In this document: piece after piece, positions 16,488 to 25,223 of the stretch | Position numbering within the stretch: position 1 is the stretch's first letter | Layout of the letters: every line of letters starts with the position of its first letter | Assembly: GCF_010550245.1 (NCBI RefSeq) | Contig: NZ_JAAGLU010000001.1 | Coordinates: forward strand, 310,001 to 374,000 | Reading direction: 5' to 3' | Source of the DNA: Streptomyces sp. SID12501 | GTDB lineage: Bacteria; Actinomycetota; Actinomycetes; Streptomycetales; Streptomycetaceae | Length of the DNA: 64,000 nt | Notes under the pieces: model-generated | Told to the model about the DNA's origin: nothing | What the model saw: the letters and a program-made list of their open reading frames with translations, nothing else | Databases searched by the model: none | Made by a program: the position numbers and the translations under genes

Positions 16488-19400
16488 TCAGCGGCTCGCG
16501 AACTTGGCGGCCAGCTGCGGGGTGGACACAAGGGAAACTCCTGCGAACCGGGTCAACACCCGTCCGTCGGGAGCGCACGCCGTCACTGTGAGCGCAGCGG
16601 ACGTACGGTTACTGCTCCCGTTCCCGTTCACAGCAGCCGTTTCCGGCTCCACCACCACGACGAACGGCTCTCCGTCCGGCAGCGCCTCGTACAGATCGAC
16701 CCGCGCCACCCCCATCGGCAGACTCGCCGTGTCACGGTGCAGCCGCATCCACACCAGCGCGGCCTGGAGCAGCAGATCGGCGGTGCCCGGCGCGTATCGG
16801 CCCGTCCCGAACGCCCCTCCCTCCGGCCGGTGTTCGGCCAACGCGCACTCCAGGACCAACCGGTCCTCGCCCGAGGCCAGCACCCGCCGCAGCCCGCGCA
16901 GCGACGCCCCGTGGAAGAGCGTGCCGTCGGCGTAGAACACCTGCGCGTCACTGCCACCGCCGAGCGCGGGCACCCCGGCCACCCGGCGCGGGACCTCTCC
17001 GCCGGCGTCGCCCAGGATCACCCGGGCCGCGTAGTGCGGCCGTACGGTGCCGTCGACGCCGGTCGAACGGATCGCGACATCGGCCTCGGCGCCGTCGGGC
17101 GTCGGGTCGACCGTGAGCTGGAAGGGCCCGCCGAAGCCGCCCGATCCGCTGCCGCCGTCGCTGCCTCCGCCGTCGAAGACCACACCCTTGTGGACCGCGA
17201 AGTCCCGGACCTGCGCGACGACGCCGCCGGTCAGCCGCTCCACCGCACCCGCGGCCCAGCCGAGGGCCGCGGCCGCGGGCAGCACCGGTACATCACCGAT
17301 CACATGGTCCGAGACGAGCGGATCGGTGACCAGGCCGGCGAGATCCCGTTCCAGTACGGCCGGTGACGTGGGCGCGATCTGCTCGCGCGCCGACAGGGGA
17401 GTGGTCGGCCCGAGAACCGTGACCACGTCACCGGCCCGCTCGGGGCCGAACTGCTCGGTGAACATCAGGGTCCCGGTGCCCACCGGGATGAGCGGGATGC
17501 CCCGCTCCTCGAACACCGCCTTGATCTGCGGCGACACCATGCCGCTGTCCCAGGCGCCCCAGTTGAGGGCGGTCACATGCGCCTCCGGGTGACTGCGCCG
17601 GAAGGCTCCGGCCCAGGTGTTGAGCACCTCGTTGGCCATCGCGTAGTCCGACTGCCCCCGGTTGCCGAAGAACCCGGCGACCGAGGAGAACAGCACCACG
17701 TGCCGCAACCGCTCTGCGGGCAGTGCCGCCACCACAGAGCGCAGCCCGCCGAGCTTGACCGAGAAGACCCGGTCGATCTCGGCAGCCTTCTTCGCGGAGA
17801 TCAGCTGGTCCGCGAGCACACCGGCCCCGTGCACGACTCCCGTTACACGCTCCCGGTACGGCGTCAGGGCGGCGGCGGTCGCGGCGGCGTCGCCGATGTC
17901 CACCGCCACGTACTCGACCTCGCTGCCCGCCGCCCGGATCTCCGCGAGCGTCGTACGGACCTCGCGCTCGCCGATCACGGCCTGGTACAGCTGCTCGACC
18001 CGCTTCGGGGTCGGCTTCTCGCCCGCCCGCTTCAACTGGTCCACGGCCGCCGCCTTGAGCGCAGCCGCGTCCGCCAGTCCGAGCGCCCACTGCGGCTCGT
18101 CGCCGAGCGCGGTGCGGCCGAGCAGCAGCAGGCCGGGGGCGTGCGCGGCGGCCAGGGCCACCGTGCAGCGGGCGGTGATTCCGCGTCCACCGCCGGTCAC
18201 GACGAGCAGGTCGTCGGAGGTGAGGGCAGGGGCCGGCCCGGCCGGGCGCGCCCCCTCGCCGGAAGTGAGGTGGGGGGTGGGCTCGAGGGTGAGGGTGACC
18301 CGGCGGCTCCCGTCGCGGCCCACCTGGACCGGGCCGGAGGCAGCGTCGTACACCTCCTCCAGGACCAGTTCCGCCGCGTCCGCAGAGTTCAGGGAGGGGG
18401 CGAGGTCGACGGCCCGGCAGTACAGCTCGGGTGCTTCCACGGCCAGCGTCTTGACCAGTCCGCCGACACCGCCGGCAGGCACCGCGTCCTCACTCACCCC
18501 ACCGAGCCCGAAGGTTCCGTCGAGCCGGGTGACGGTGACGAACGCGGCCCGGTGACCGCTCGCAGCGGCCTCGGTGAGCGGGCCGACCGCGTGCTTGGCG
18601 ATCAGCAGGGTGTGCGCCAGCCTGCGTACGCCCTCGGCCCAGGGCAGTTCACCGGCGGCAGCGAAACCGAGCACGAGATGAACCCGCTCGCCGCCCGACT
18701 CCGCGAACCCGGAGGCGAGTTCGCTCGCACCCCAGCCGCCGAGCGGGTGGTCCGTCGCCCCGGTGATCCGCTGGGCGACACCGGGCAGCCGTAGAACGCG
18801 CACCCGCCAGCCGGTCGCGACGAGCCGTGCCGCCGAGGCCTCGGCGACCTCGCTGCCGTCGTCGACGACCACGGCGGCGGCGCCCAGCGGATAGGCGTCG
18901 ACGAGCCGGTCCGGGGTCGGCAACCCGGCCGGTGACGCCTGCCCACGGCCGAGCGCGGCCGGCGCGGTGACCGGCGCAGACCCGGGGCTCGGCTGCCGGG
19001 CCGGGGAGCCCACGGCAGGGGCCGGGGAACCGACCGGCCCGGCCGATTCCCCGGACAGTCCAGCGACGAAGCTCACGATGTCGCCCAACGTCCGCAGCTC
19101 CGCCAGCTGTTCGGGTCCGACGGGGGTGGGGCTCGGGAACTGTTCTTGGAGGACGCCCATGATTTCGACGCGTTTGATGGAGTCGATTCCGAGGTCGGCC
19201 TCGACGTCCATGTCCAGGTCGAGCATCTCGGCCGGGTAGCCGGTCTTGGCCGCCACGACGTCGAGAAGGGCACCGCGCACGGCGTCACCGTCGACGGCGG
19301 GGACTGCGACGCCCACAGAAGCCGTAGCGCTTACCGGAGTTGAGGCAGGAGCTCCCGAACCGCCGCTCAGATTGAGCATGAAGCCGACGATCTCGTTCAA

Positions 19401-22400
19401 CGTGCGCAGTTCCGCGAGTTGTTCGGGTCCGACGGGGGTGGGGCTGGGGAAGCGTTCTTGGAGGACGCCCATGATTTCGACGCGTTTGATGGAGTCGATT
19501 CCGAGGTCGGCCTCGACGTCCATGCCGAGGTCGAGCATCTCGGCCGGGTAACCGGTCTTGTCAGACACGACACCGAGCAGCACGTCCGCCACGTCCTTCG
19601 CCCCGATCGCGGCCCGAGGCGACGCGGGGGCGCTGGCGACCGCGACCTGCTGGACCCGAGGAGCCGCGCCGCGCGCACCACCGAGACTGAGCACGAAGTT
19701 GACGATCTCGTTCAACGTGCGCAGTTCCGCGAGTTGTTCGGGTCCGACGGGGGTGGGGCTCGGGAAGCGTTCCTGGAGGACGCCCATGATCTCCACGCGC
19801 TTGATGGAGTCGATGCCCAAGTCAGCCTCCACGTCCATGCCGAGGTCGAGCATCTCGGCGGGGTAGCCGGTCTTCTGCGACACCACGTCGAGGAGTGCCG
19901 CCGCCACGTCGTCTGCCGTGACGTCGGCCGACGGCGGCTCGGAGGCGACCGGGGCCGCGACGGGCGCAGGGGCAGGTGTGGGGGAATGCGGAGAGGCAGG
20001 TGCAGGGGTGACCGGGGGCGCCATGGCAAGAGCCGCGGACGGCGCAACAGGCGCAGCGACCGCGGCCGGAGTCGCCGGGGCGGACGGCGCGACCGGAACG
20101 GCCGGCGGCAACGTGCCGAGCTCCATCGCCGCCAGGTCGCGCAGGATCTCGTTGGCCCGCAGATGCGTACGCCCGATGGCCAGCCCGTGCTCCTTCACGG
20201 TGGCCACGCCGGGGATCACCGCATCGACCCTGCCCTGCTCGTCCGCCCGTTCCAGGATGCCCATCAGGCGCTGGGCGCTGTTCAACTGGCCCTTGAGATA
20301 CTCGTCATGAAGGGCCAGATGGTCGGCGATCAGTCCGGAGAGCCGATCGGGGGCGGGTGTCCGGTCGTGTTCTTCCACAGGCTCGCTCTCCATGATGTGG
20401 GCGGCGGGAACGGGTGGCGCGGCGGGCGCCAACGGATGGGCGGTCGGCCGGACAGCAACCGTGTTCGACGCGGACACAGGCGCGGCCGAGGGAAGCGGCG
20501 CCGTCTCGGGATCGTGCCCGACGGCAGGACTCGGCACGGGCACGGCTTCCTGACCGGCACGCGCGGCCACCGCCCCGGCGGTCTCGCTCACGTCCGCAAC
20601 CCGGTAGCCGTTCTCCAGCGCCTCCCGGTACGCGTCGCGGCGGGCCTGCGGCACATGGTTGATGCCGTTGAGCGGTACCGTCATGCCCTTGGTCGGCTCG
20701 ACGGTCACCGGCGTGGACACATAGCGGTCGGCCGTGGCCAACGGCAGCCCGAGTACGAAGAGCTGGGCGACCGCGCGCTTCAACGCGATGTCGGCGTCCC
20801 CGCCGCTGCCCGGGTCGAGCTGGACCGCGAAGTGCTCGCGCTCGCCGAGGATGCGACGGACCAACTGGGTCAGTACCCCCTTGGGGCCGAACTCGACGAA
20901 CGTACGGAAGCCCGCCGCGTACATCTCCTCGACGCGGTCGGCGAACTGAACCGGTTTGACGAGCTGGTCCACCAGTGTTCGCCGGTTGGCGTCGGGGTCC
21001 GAACCGTAGGCGGCATCAGGGGAGTTGGCGAAGACCGGGCGCCGTGGTTCGACGATGCGCGCCTCGGCGACGCGGCGGCCGAAGGCGTCCACGGCGTGGG
21101 CGACGAACGGCGTGTGGAAGGCGGCCGACACCGGGAGCCGAGTCGCCCGTACGCCGATTGCGCCTGCCCCCTCCACCAGCAGCTCCACGGCTGAGGTGGC
21201 ACCGCCGACCACCACCTGGTCCGGCGCGTTGCGGTTGCAGACGGCCAACCCGGGGTGTGCGGCGAGGAGTTGCTCCAGCTGCCCGGCGGAGGCGGTCACG
21301 GCGGCCATCGCACCGGGGTCGAAGCCCGGCTCGGTGGGCGGCGCCATCGCGGCACCCCGCGCCCGGGCCAGCGTGAAGTACGTGTCGTCGTCGATCGCGC
21401 CGGCCGCCCACAGCGCCGCCAGTTCACCGAAGCTGTGGCCGAGGAACCCGTCGGCGTCGAAGCCCAGTTCGGCCAGATAGCGGAAATGGCCGGCGGCCAG
21501 CGCACCGATGGCAGGCTGGGCGTACTCCGTGCGGCGCAGCTCGCCTTCCTGGGCCGTACGCGTCGCCTCGTCGAAGGCGGGCGGCGGGAACGCGACCCGG
21601 GACAAGGGGAGTTCATGGTCCCCGAAGGCCGCGTTGGCCCGGTCGAAGGCCGCCCGCAGCGGGGGCAGCGCCAGGACCGCGGTCCGGCCGGGGGAGACGT
21701 ACTGGCTGCCCTGTCCTGCGAAGAGCGCGGCGACCTTTCCGGTGGGGGCGGCGGACCGGCGGAAGTAGATCCCCTTGGGGTGTGCCCAGGAGTCGGCCTC
21801 GCCCCTGGCCCGCAGCTCGGCCACGGCGAGGGCGCGCAGCTCGGCGAGTTCCTCCTCGGTACGGGCCACCAGGGCGAGCCGTGGATGGGATGCCGGGGCC
21901 GGGCCGGAGCGTGGCCGCTCGCCCTCTTCCAGGGCCCGCATCAGAGTATTCATGTCAGGTTCATGCCATGCATATATCTGGCTCACAGGGAACATCACCC
22001 GAAGGTCGTCCCCGTCACCGTGTTCCTCCAGCACCAGATGGAAGTTGGTGCCGCCGAACCCGAACGAGGAGACCCCGGCCCGGCGTTGTTCCCGGCGCGG
22101 GTCGCGGATCCACGGGCGGGTCTGGGTGCTGACGTAGAACGGGCTCTCGGGCCAGTCGAGGGCCGGATTCGGGGCGTCCACGTTGATGGTGGGCGGCAGC
22201 AGCCTGTGGTGCAGGGCGAGCGCCAGCTTGATCATGCCGGCCGCGCCGGCCGCCGCCTTGGTGTGGCCGATCTGCGACTTCACACTGCCGACCGCCGCGA
22301 ACTGCCGCTCCTCGGTGTGCTCCGACACCACCGCCGACAGCGCCGACAGTTCGGTGGCCTCGCCGACCGCCGTACCCGTGCCGTGCGCCTCGAACAGCTC

Positions 22401-23435
22401 GACCGAGGCCGGGGAGCAGTCCGCGTCCTCGTACGCGCGGCGCAGGGCGGCCATCTGGCCCTCCTTGCGCGGGGCGTAGATGGACTTGAACCGGCCGTCG
22501 CTCGACGAACCGATGCCGCGGATCACCGAGTAGATCCGGTTGCCGTCCCGCTCGGCGTCCGAGAGCCGGCGCAGCGCCAGCATGCCGATGCCCTCGCCGA
22601 TGAGGGTGCCGTCCGCGTTCGCGTCGAACGGGCGGATACGGCCGGCCTTGGAGAACGCGGGCGTCTTGCTGAAGCACAGGTACATGAAGATGGTGTTCTC
22701 GGCGTCGCAGCCGCCCACCAGCATCATGTCCGAGCGCCGCTCCAGCAGTTCACTGACCGCGGCCTTCACCGCGCCCAGCGAACTGGCGCAGGCCGCGTCG
22801 ATGGTCATGTTGGTGCCGCCGAGGTCGAGGCGGTTGGCGATCCGGCCGGCCACGACGTTGCCCAGCATGCCGGGGAAGGAGTTCTCCTCCCAGGGCGCGA
22901 AGGCCAGCTTGAACTTCTCCGCGATCTCGTCGGCGTCCCGCTCCGAAAGGCCGCAACTGCGCACGACCTCCTTGATGACGGGCGTCTGGAGCCGGGCCGA
23001 CAGCGGCTGGGTGAGCTGGTTGGCGCCGGTCACCCCGAGCACGACCCCGGTCCGCGAGGCGTCGTACCACTGCTGGTCGGAGCCCGCGTCCCGGAGCAGA
23101 TCGCGGGCCACCACCAGGCTCAACAGCTGCAGTACGTCGGTGACTTCGAGGGTGTTGGGCGGCAGCCCGAACTCCAGCGGGTTGAAGGGGACAGCGGGGA
23201 TGAAGCCGCCCCGCTTCGAGTACGTCCTGTCGGGCGCGGAGGGGTCGGCGTCGTAGTGCTCGGCCACACTCCAGTGGGTCTCGGGCACGTCCTCGATGCA
23301 GTCTGCGGCGGAGACCACGTTGTCCCAGAAGGCGCGCAGATCACGCGACTTGGGGTACAGGGCGGACAGCCCGACGATCGCGATGGGGTCGCGGGCCAGC
23401 CGGCGGTCGAGTTCGGAAGGGTGCGAAGCGTTCAC
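16488..23435 (-). CDS. pfaA: PfaA-like synthase subunit: KS-MAT-3xACP-KR-PS-DH
   Basis: A 2315-residue subunit read from the GTG at 23435 (MNASHPSELDRRLARDPIAI). Domains in order: KS (about 15-440) with Cys216 in DAACASSLGAV, EAHGTGTAVGE and GSVKSQIGHTKAA; malonyl transferase (about 560-880) with GHSFGE (Ser668) and the malonyl-type SAAFHTPF; three tandem ACPs with LGIDSIKR (Ser1210, Ser1315, Ser1419), spaced 104-105 residues; KR with TGGGRGITA and Tyr1931 in SDYAMAN; and a C-terminal PKS-type dehydratase with SDHVIGD (His2044) and GTADLLLQ (Asp2220). Three ACPs is fewer than many marine PfaA proteins carry. A 206-bp gap holding a polypurine tract separates it from the thioesterase gene. It builds the chain with PfaC and PfaD. 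Confidence 0.95.
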   Translation of the reverse strand: MNASHPSELDRRLARDPIAIVGLSALYPKSRDLRAFWDNVVSAADCIEDVPETHWSVAEHYDADPSAPDRTYSKRGGFIPAVPFNPLEFGLPPNTLEVTDVLQLLSLVVARDLLRDAGSDQQWYDASRTGVVLGVTGANQLTQPLSARLQTPVIKEVVRSCGLSERDADEIAEKFKLAFAPWEENSFPGMLGNVVAGRIANRLDLGGTNMTIDAACASSLGAVKAAVSELLERRSDMMLVGGCDAENTIFMYLCFSKTPAFSKAGRIRPFDANADGTLIGEGIGMLALRRLSDAERDGNRIYSVIRGIGSSSDGRFKSIYAPRKEGQMAALRRAYEDADCSPASVELFEAHGTGTAVGEATELSALSAVVSEHTEERQFAAVGSVKSQIGHTKAAAGAAGMIKLALALHHRLLPPTINVDAPNPALDWPESPFYVSTQTRPWIRDPRREQRRAGVSSFGFGGTNFHLVLEEHGDGDDLRVMFPVSQIYAWHEPDMNTLMRALEEGERPRSGPAPASHPRLALVARTEEELAELRALAVAELRARGEADSWAHPKGIYFRRSAAPTGKVAALFAGQGSQYVSPGRTAVLALPPLRAAFDRANAAFGDHELPLSRVAFPPPAFDEATRTAQEGELRRTEYAQPAIGALAAGHFRYLAELGFDADGFLGHSFGELAALWAAGAIDDDTYFTLARARGAAMAPPTEPGFDPGAMAAVTASAGQLEQLLAAHPGLAVCNRNAPDQVVVGGATSAVELLVEGAGAIGVRATRLPVSAAFHTPFVAHAVDAFGRRVAEARIVEPRRPVFANSPDAAYGSDPDANRRTLVDQLVKPVQFADRVEEMYAAGFRTFVEFGPKGVLTQLVRRILGEREHFAVQLDPGSGGDADIALKRAVAQLFVLGLPLATADRYVSTPVTVEPTKGMTVPLNGINHVPQARRDAYREALENGYRVADVSETAGAVAARAGQEAVPVPSPAVGHDPETAPLPSAAPVSASNTVAVRPTAHPLAPAAPPVPAAHIMESEPVEEHDRTPAPDRLSGLIADHLALHDEYLKGQLNSAQRLMGILERADEQGRVDAVIPGVATVKEHGLAIGRTHLRANEILRDLAAMELGTLPPAVPVAPSAPATPAAVAAPVAPSAALAMAPPVTPAPASPHSPTPAPAPVAAPVASEPPSADVTADDVAAALLDVVSQKTGYPAEMLDLGMDVEADLGIDSIKRVEIMGVLQERFPSPTPVGPEQLAELRTLNEIVNFVLSLGGARGAAPRVQQVAVASAPASPRAAIGAKDVADVLLGVVSDKTGYPAEMLDLGMDVEADLGIDSIKRVEIMGVLQERFPSPTPVGPEQLAELRTLNEIVGFMLNLSGGSGAPASTPVSATASVGVAVPAVDGDAVRGALLDVVAAKTGYPAEMLDLDMDVEADLGIDSIKRVEIMGVLQEQFPSPTPVGPEQLAELRTLGDIVSFVAGLSGESAGPVGSPAPAVGSPARQPSPGSAPVTAPAALGRGQASPAGLPTPDRLVDAYPLGAAAVVVDDGSEVAEASAARLVATGWRVRVLRLPGVAQRITGATDHPLGGWGASELASGFAESGGERVHLVLGFAAAGELPWAEGVRRLAHTLLIAKHAVGPLTEAAASGHRAAFVTVTRLDGTFGLGGVSEDAVPAGGVGGLVKTLAVEAPELYCRAVDLAPSLNSADAAELVLEEVYDAASGPVQVGRDGSRRVTLTLEPTPHLTSGEGARPAGPAPALTSDDLLVVTGGGRGITARCTVALAAAHAPGLLLLGRTALGDEPQWALGLADAAALKAAAVDQLKRAGEKPTPKRVEQLYQAVIGEREVRTTLAEIRAAGSEVEYVAVDIGDAAATAAALTPYRERVTGVVHGAGVLADQLISAKKAAEIDRVFSVKLGGLRSVVAALPAERLRHVVLFSSVAGFFGNRGQSDYAMANEVLNTWAGAFRRSHPEAHVTALNWGAWDSGMVSPQIKAVFEERGIPLIPVGTGTLMFTEQFGPERAGDVVTVLGPTTPLSAREQIAPTSPAVLERDLAGLVTDPLVSDHVIGDVPVLPAAAALGWAAGAVERLTGGVVAQVRDFAVHKGVVFDGGGSDGGSGSGGFGGPFQLTVDPTPDGAEADVAIRSTGVDGTVRPHYAARVILGDAGGEVPRRVAGVPALGGGSDAQVFYADGTLFHGASLRGLRRVLASGEDRLVLECALAEHRPEGGAFGTGRYAPGTADLLLQAALVWMRLHRDTASLPMGVARVDLYEALPDGEPFVVVVEPETAAVNGNGSSNRTSAALTVTACAPDGRVLTRFAGVSLVSTPQLAAKFASR
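19075..19890 (-). repeat. Three tandem ACP-coding repeats in pfaA (312-315 bp period)
   Basis: The active-site serine codons lie at 19181, 19493 and 19808, giving periods of 312 and 315 bp. Long stretches are identical at DNA level. About 60 bp from 19386 match 19701 onward, and about 70 bp from 19141 match 19453 onward. The middle copy thus matches one neighbour in one half and the other neighbour in the other half, a mosaic typical of recombination or gene conversion between tandem copies. Ala/Pro-rich linkers between the ACPs differ freely. Confidence 0.85.
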
Positions 23436-23535
23436 GGGAGGCTCTCTTGGTCGGACGGCGGGGGACGCTCGCCCCGCAGCGGTTCGGAGGAACTGCACAT
23501 GACGCACGAGAGAAGGAATGGGGCGGAAGACGGAC

Positions 23536-23599
23536 AGGAGAGAGGGAGGAAAGGAAAGGGAGAGGAAGGGGAGAGGAAGGGGAGGGAGGAAAGGAGAGA
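23536..23599. repeat. 64-nt uninterrupted purine tract between thioesterase and pfaA genes
   Basis: Every plus-strand base from 23536 to 23599 is A or G, in GGAAGGGGA-like units. The gap around it (23436-23641) has no gene of its own. The mRNA copy is pyrimidine-only just upstream of the pfaA ribosome site. Such mirror-like homopurine DNA can form triplexes and is unusual in Streptomyces. A function is not shown. Confidence 0.75.
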
Positions 23600-23641
23600 C
23601 GGGGGGGAACGGAAGCGGTGAAAACGACGGGCGAGTACCGG

Positions 23642-24523
23642 TCAGGAAGCCTGGAGCAGCGGTGCGATCACGCTGAGGGAGTCCGGGCGGGCGAGCATCG
23701 TGTAATGGTCGCCGGGACAGCGGTACATGGTGAGGCCGTGCGGGGCGAGCGGGCGCCAGCCGAGTGTCGGGTCGGCCGGGACCAGGCTGCGTTCCGCCTG
23801 TACCAGCGCCAGGGGCAGCGGGGCGGACCCCGGGCGGTGCGGCGCGGTCAGCCGGTTGTTGCGCAACAGGCCGTCCACGTAGGTGTCGTAGAGCTTGCGC
23901 AGACCCGGCAGCGGGGTGTCGGGCAGCAGAGCCCCGGCGGCGGTCGCGGCGTCGAGGACGGCCGTCAGCCCCTCGTCGGTCCCGCACCCGGCCAGCCGGT
24001 CCATGTCGAGCGGTACCGGACGGCCCCGCTTCGCGCCCAGGTACATGGCGAACCAACTGAGCAGCAGATCCGGCCGCAGGGCGTCGTCGGGCTGCTTGTA
24101 CTCCTCGACGGGGGCGATGCTGTCAAGGAGCACCAGGCGCCCGGGGAGTCGTCCGGTGGACATCAGCTCGGTCATCGCCAGGGCGAGCACCCCGCCGAAG
24201 GACCAGCCGGCCAGGCACCAACTCCCCTCCGCGGTAACGCCGTTCTCCTCCCGCGACCGTTCCAGCGCGGCCAGCAGCAGGGCCGCCAGGTCCTCGACGG
24301 TGGTCGCCGCCCGGCCACCGGTGAGCGCCGCGTCCGCGTACTCGGGGACCGCGCCCAGGTCGAGCACGGTGAGGCCGGTGCCCTCCGGCAGCGCGTTCGC
24401 GAGCCCCTCGTACACCTCGACGGCGAGGGCGCCCGGATGGACGACGTACACCGTGTGACCGCCGGACGCGGCGGTACGGAAGAGGCGGGCGACCGGCGGC
24501 GGACCCTTACGCGATGGCCGCAC
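23642..24523 (-). CDS. Free-standing thioesterase, alpha/beta hydrolase
   Basis: A 293-residue stand-alone thioesterase of the type seen in PKS/NRPS loci. The GTG start at 24523 lies inside the end of the ACP gene (17-bp overlap), so the two are translationally coupled. The catalytic features are GWSFGG (nucleophile Ser108), LVLLDS (acidic residue) and GDHYTML (His273). It could release the finished polyene acid from PfaA or the free ACP, or edit stalled chains; neither PfaA nor PfaC has a terminal thioesterase. The length is slightly above the usual 250 residues for type II enzymes. The helical lid region contains DDALRPDLLLSWF. Confidence 0.88.
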   Translation of the reverse strand: MRPSRKGPPPVARLFRTAASGGHTVYVVHPGALAVEVYEGLANALPEGTGLTVLDLGAVPEYADAALTGGRAATTVEDLAALLLAALERSREENGVTAEGSWCLAGWSFGGVLALAMTELMSTGRLPGRLVLLDSIAPVEEYKQPDDALRPDLLLSWFAMYLGAKRGRPVPLDMDRLAGCGTDEGLTAVLDAATAAGALLPDTPLPGLRKLYDTYVDGLLRNNRLTAPHRPGSAPLPLALVQAERSLVPADPTLGWRPLAPHGLTMYRCPGDHYTMLARPDSLSVIAPLLQAS

Positions 24524-24773
24524 GACGGCCGCACTCCTCGGCTATGTAGGCCGCCAGGTCCTTGACCGTCGGGTGGTACCAGAGGGTCGTCGTGCTCAGT
24601 TCGAAGCCGAGCCAGCTCTCCATCTCGCCGGCGAGGATCAGCGCCTCGGTCGAGTCGAGGTCGAGTTCGTCGAAGTACACCTCGGGCGAGATGTCGTCCG
24701 TCGGCACGCCCATCCGGTGGGCGATCTTCTCGATGAGCCAGTCCTGGGCCTCACGAGCGGTCACTACGGCCAT
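24507..24773 (-). CDS. Free acyl carrier protein
   Basis: An 88-residue carrier protein with the phosphopantetheine site DELDLDSTEAL (Ser41) and the usual four-helix pattern. It is the first gene of the synthase operon, after a 450-bp gap that must hold the promoter. It differs clearly from the three PfaA ACPs (DLDS against GIDS), so it is not a spare copy. It more likely receives the finished chain or supplies a dedicated starter or extender. Its stop overlaps the thioesterase start by 17 bp, which ties the two functions together. Confidence 0.9.
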   Translation of the reverse strand: MAVVTAREAQDWLIEKIAHRMGVPTDDISPEVYFDELDLDSTEALILAGEMESWLGFELSTTTLWYHPTVKDLAAYIAEECGRRAAIA

Positions 24774-25223
24774 GGTGTGTCGTCCTTCCCTGTGGCGCGC
24801 TCGGTTGGGGGCCCGGGGCGCGGGTGGATGGTGAACGCTTCCGTTCGAAAAGGTCCTTCAGGGCCCGATTCGGGAGCGCACTGTTCCGAGCCGGTGTCGA
24901 TCGGCGGACCGGCACGGAAATGGGTCGAGATAGACGGCAGCTTTTTTATGACTTACTTCAGCGCGTACGGCAGAGAACAACCCGTCAGTGGACGGGTGTG
25001 GTAGGAATCCGGTCTCCTGGTCCAGACGTGCCGCTCGGCATGAAACGAACTGTGTCCGGGAGTGGCCGCCCGAAGCTCGCAGGCCACAGTCTTGTCAGTT
25101 GACTGAATCTTGGACAACCACTCTTCCGGAGAGTGGAAAGAAATCGTGGTTTACGGGCGTAGAACACGAGGCGGAATATGTTACCGGCGAGTGAAGTCCT
25201 GGCCGGCAACCGCGGCGTCGACG
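24774..25223. promoter_or_regulatory. Intergenic control region upstream of the synthase operon
   Basis: 450 bp without a gene between the end of the AraC gene and the ACP start, both on the minus strand. It contains a stem with 7-bp perfect arms CCACTCT/AGAGTGG (25118-25136), possibly the end of the AraC transcript, and a short dyad TCAGT-TG-ACTGA (25095-25106). It also has A/T-rich stretches near 24940-24960 (CTTTTTTATGACTTACTTC) compatible with a promoter. The operon promoter must lie here or further upstream, but I cannot place -10/-35 boxes with confidence. Confidence 0.55.

Noticed and set aside
13597..16578. 993-codon minus-strand frame overlapping the start of pfaC
   Set aside because: It is a second frame of the same strand with Arg/Pro/Gly-rich composition. 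The pfaC frame carries all the conserved ketosynthase motifs.
21255..23621. 788-codon plus-strand frame opposite pfaA
   Set aside because: It is antisense to intact KS and MAT domains and low in aromatic residues, and no recognisable protein results.
25118..25136. 7-bp stem as a terminator of the AraC gene
   Set aside because: The stem is short, has no T-run and lies about 90 bp from the stop; it was kept only as a note within the control region.
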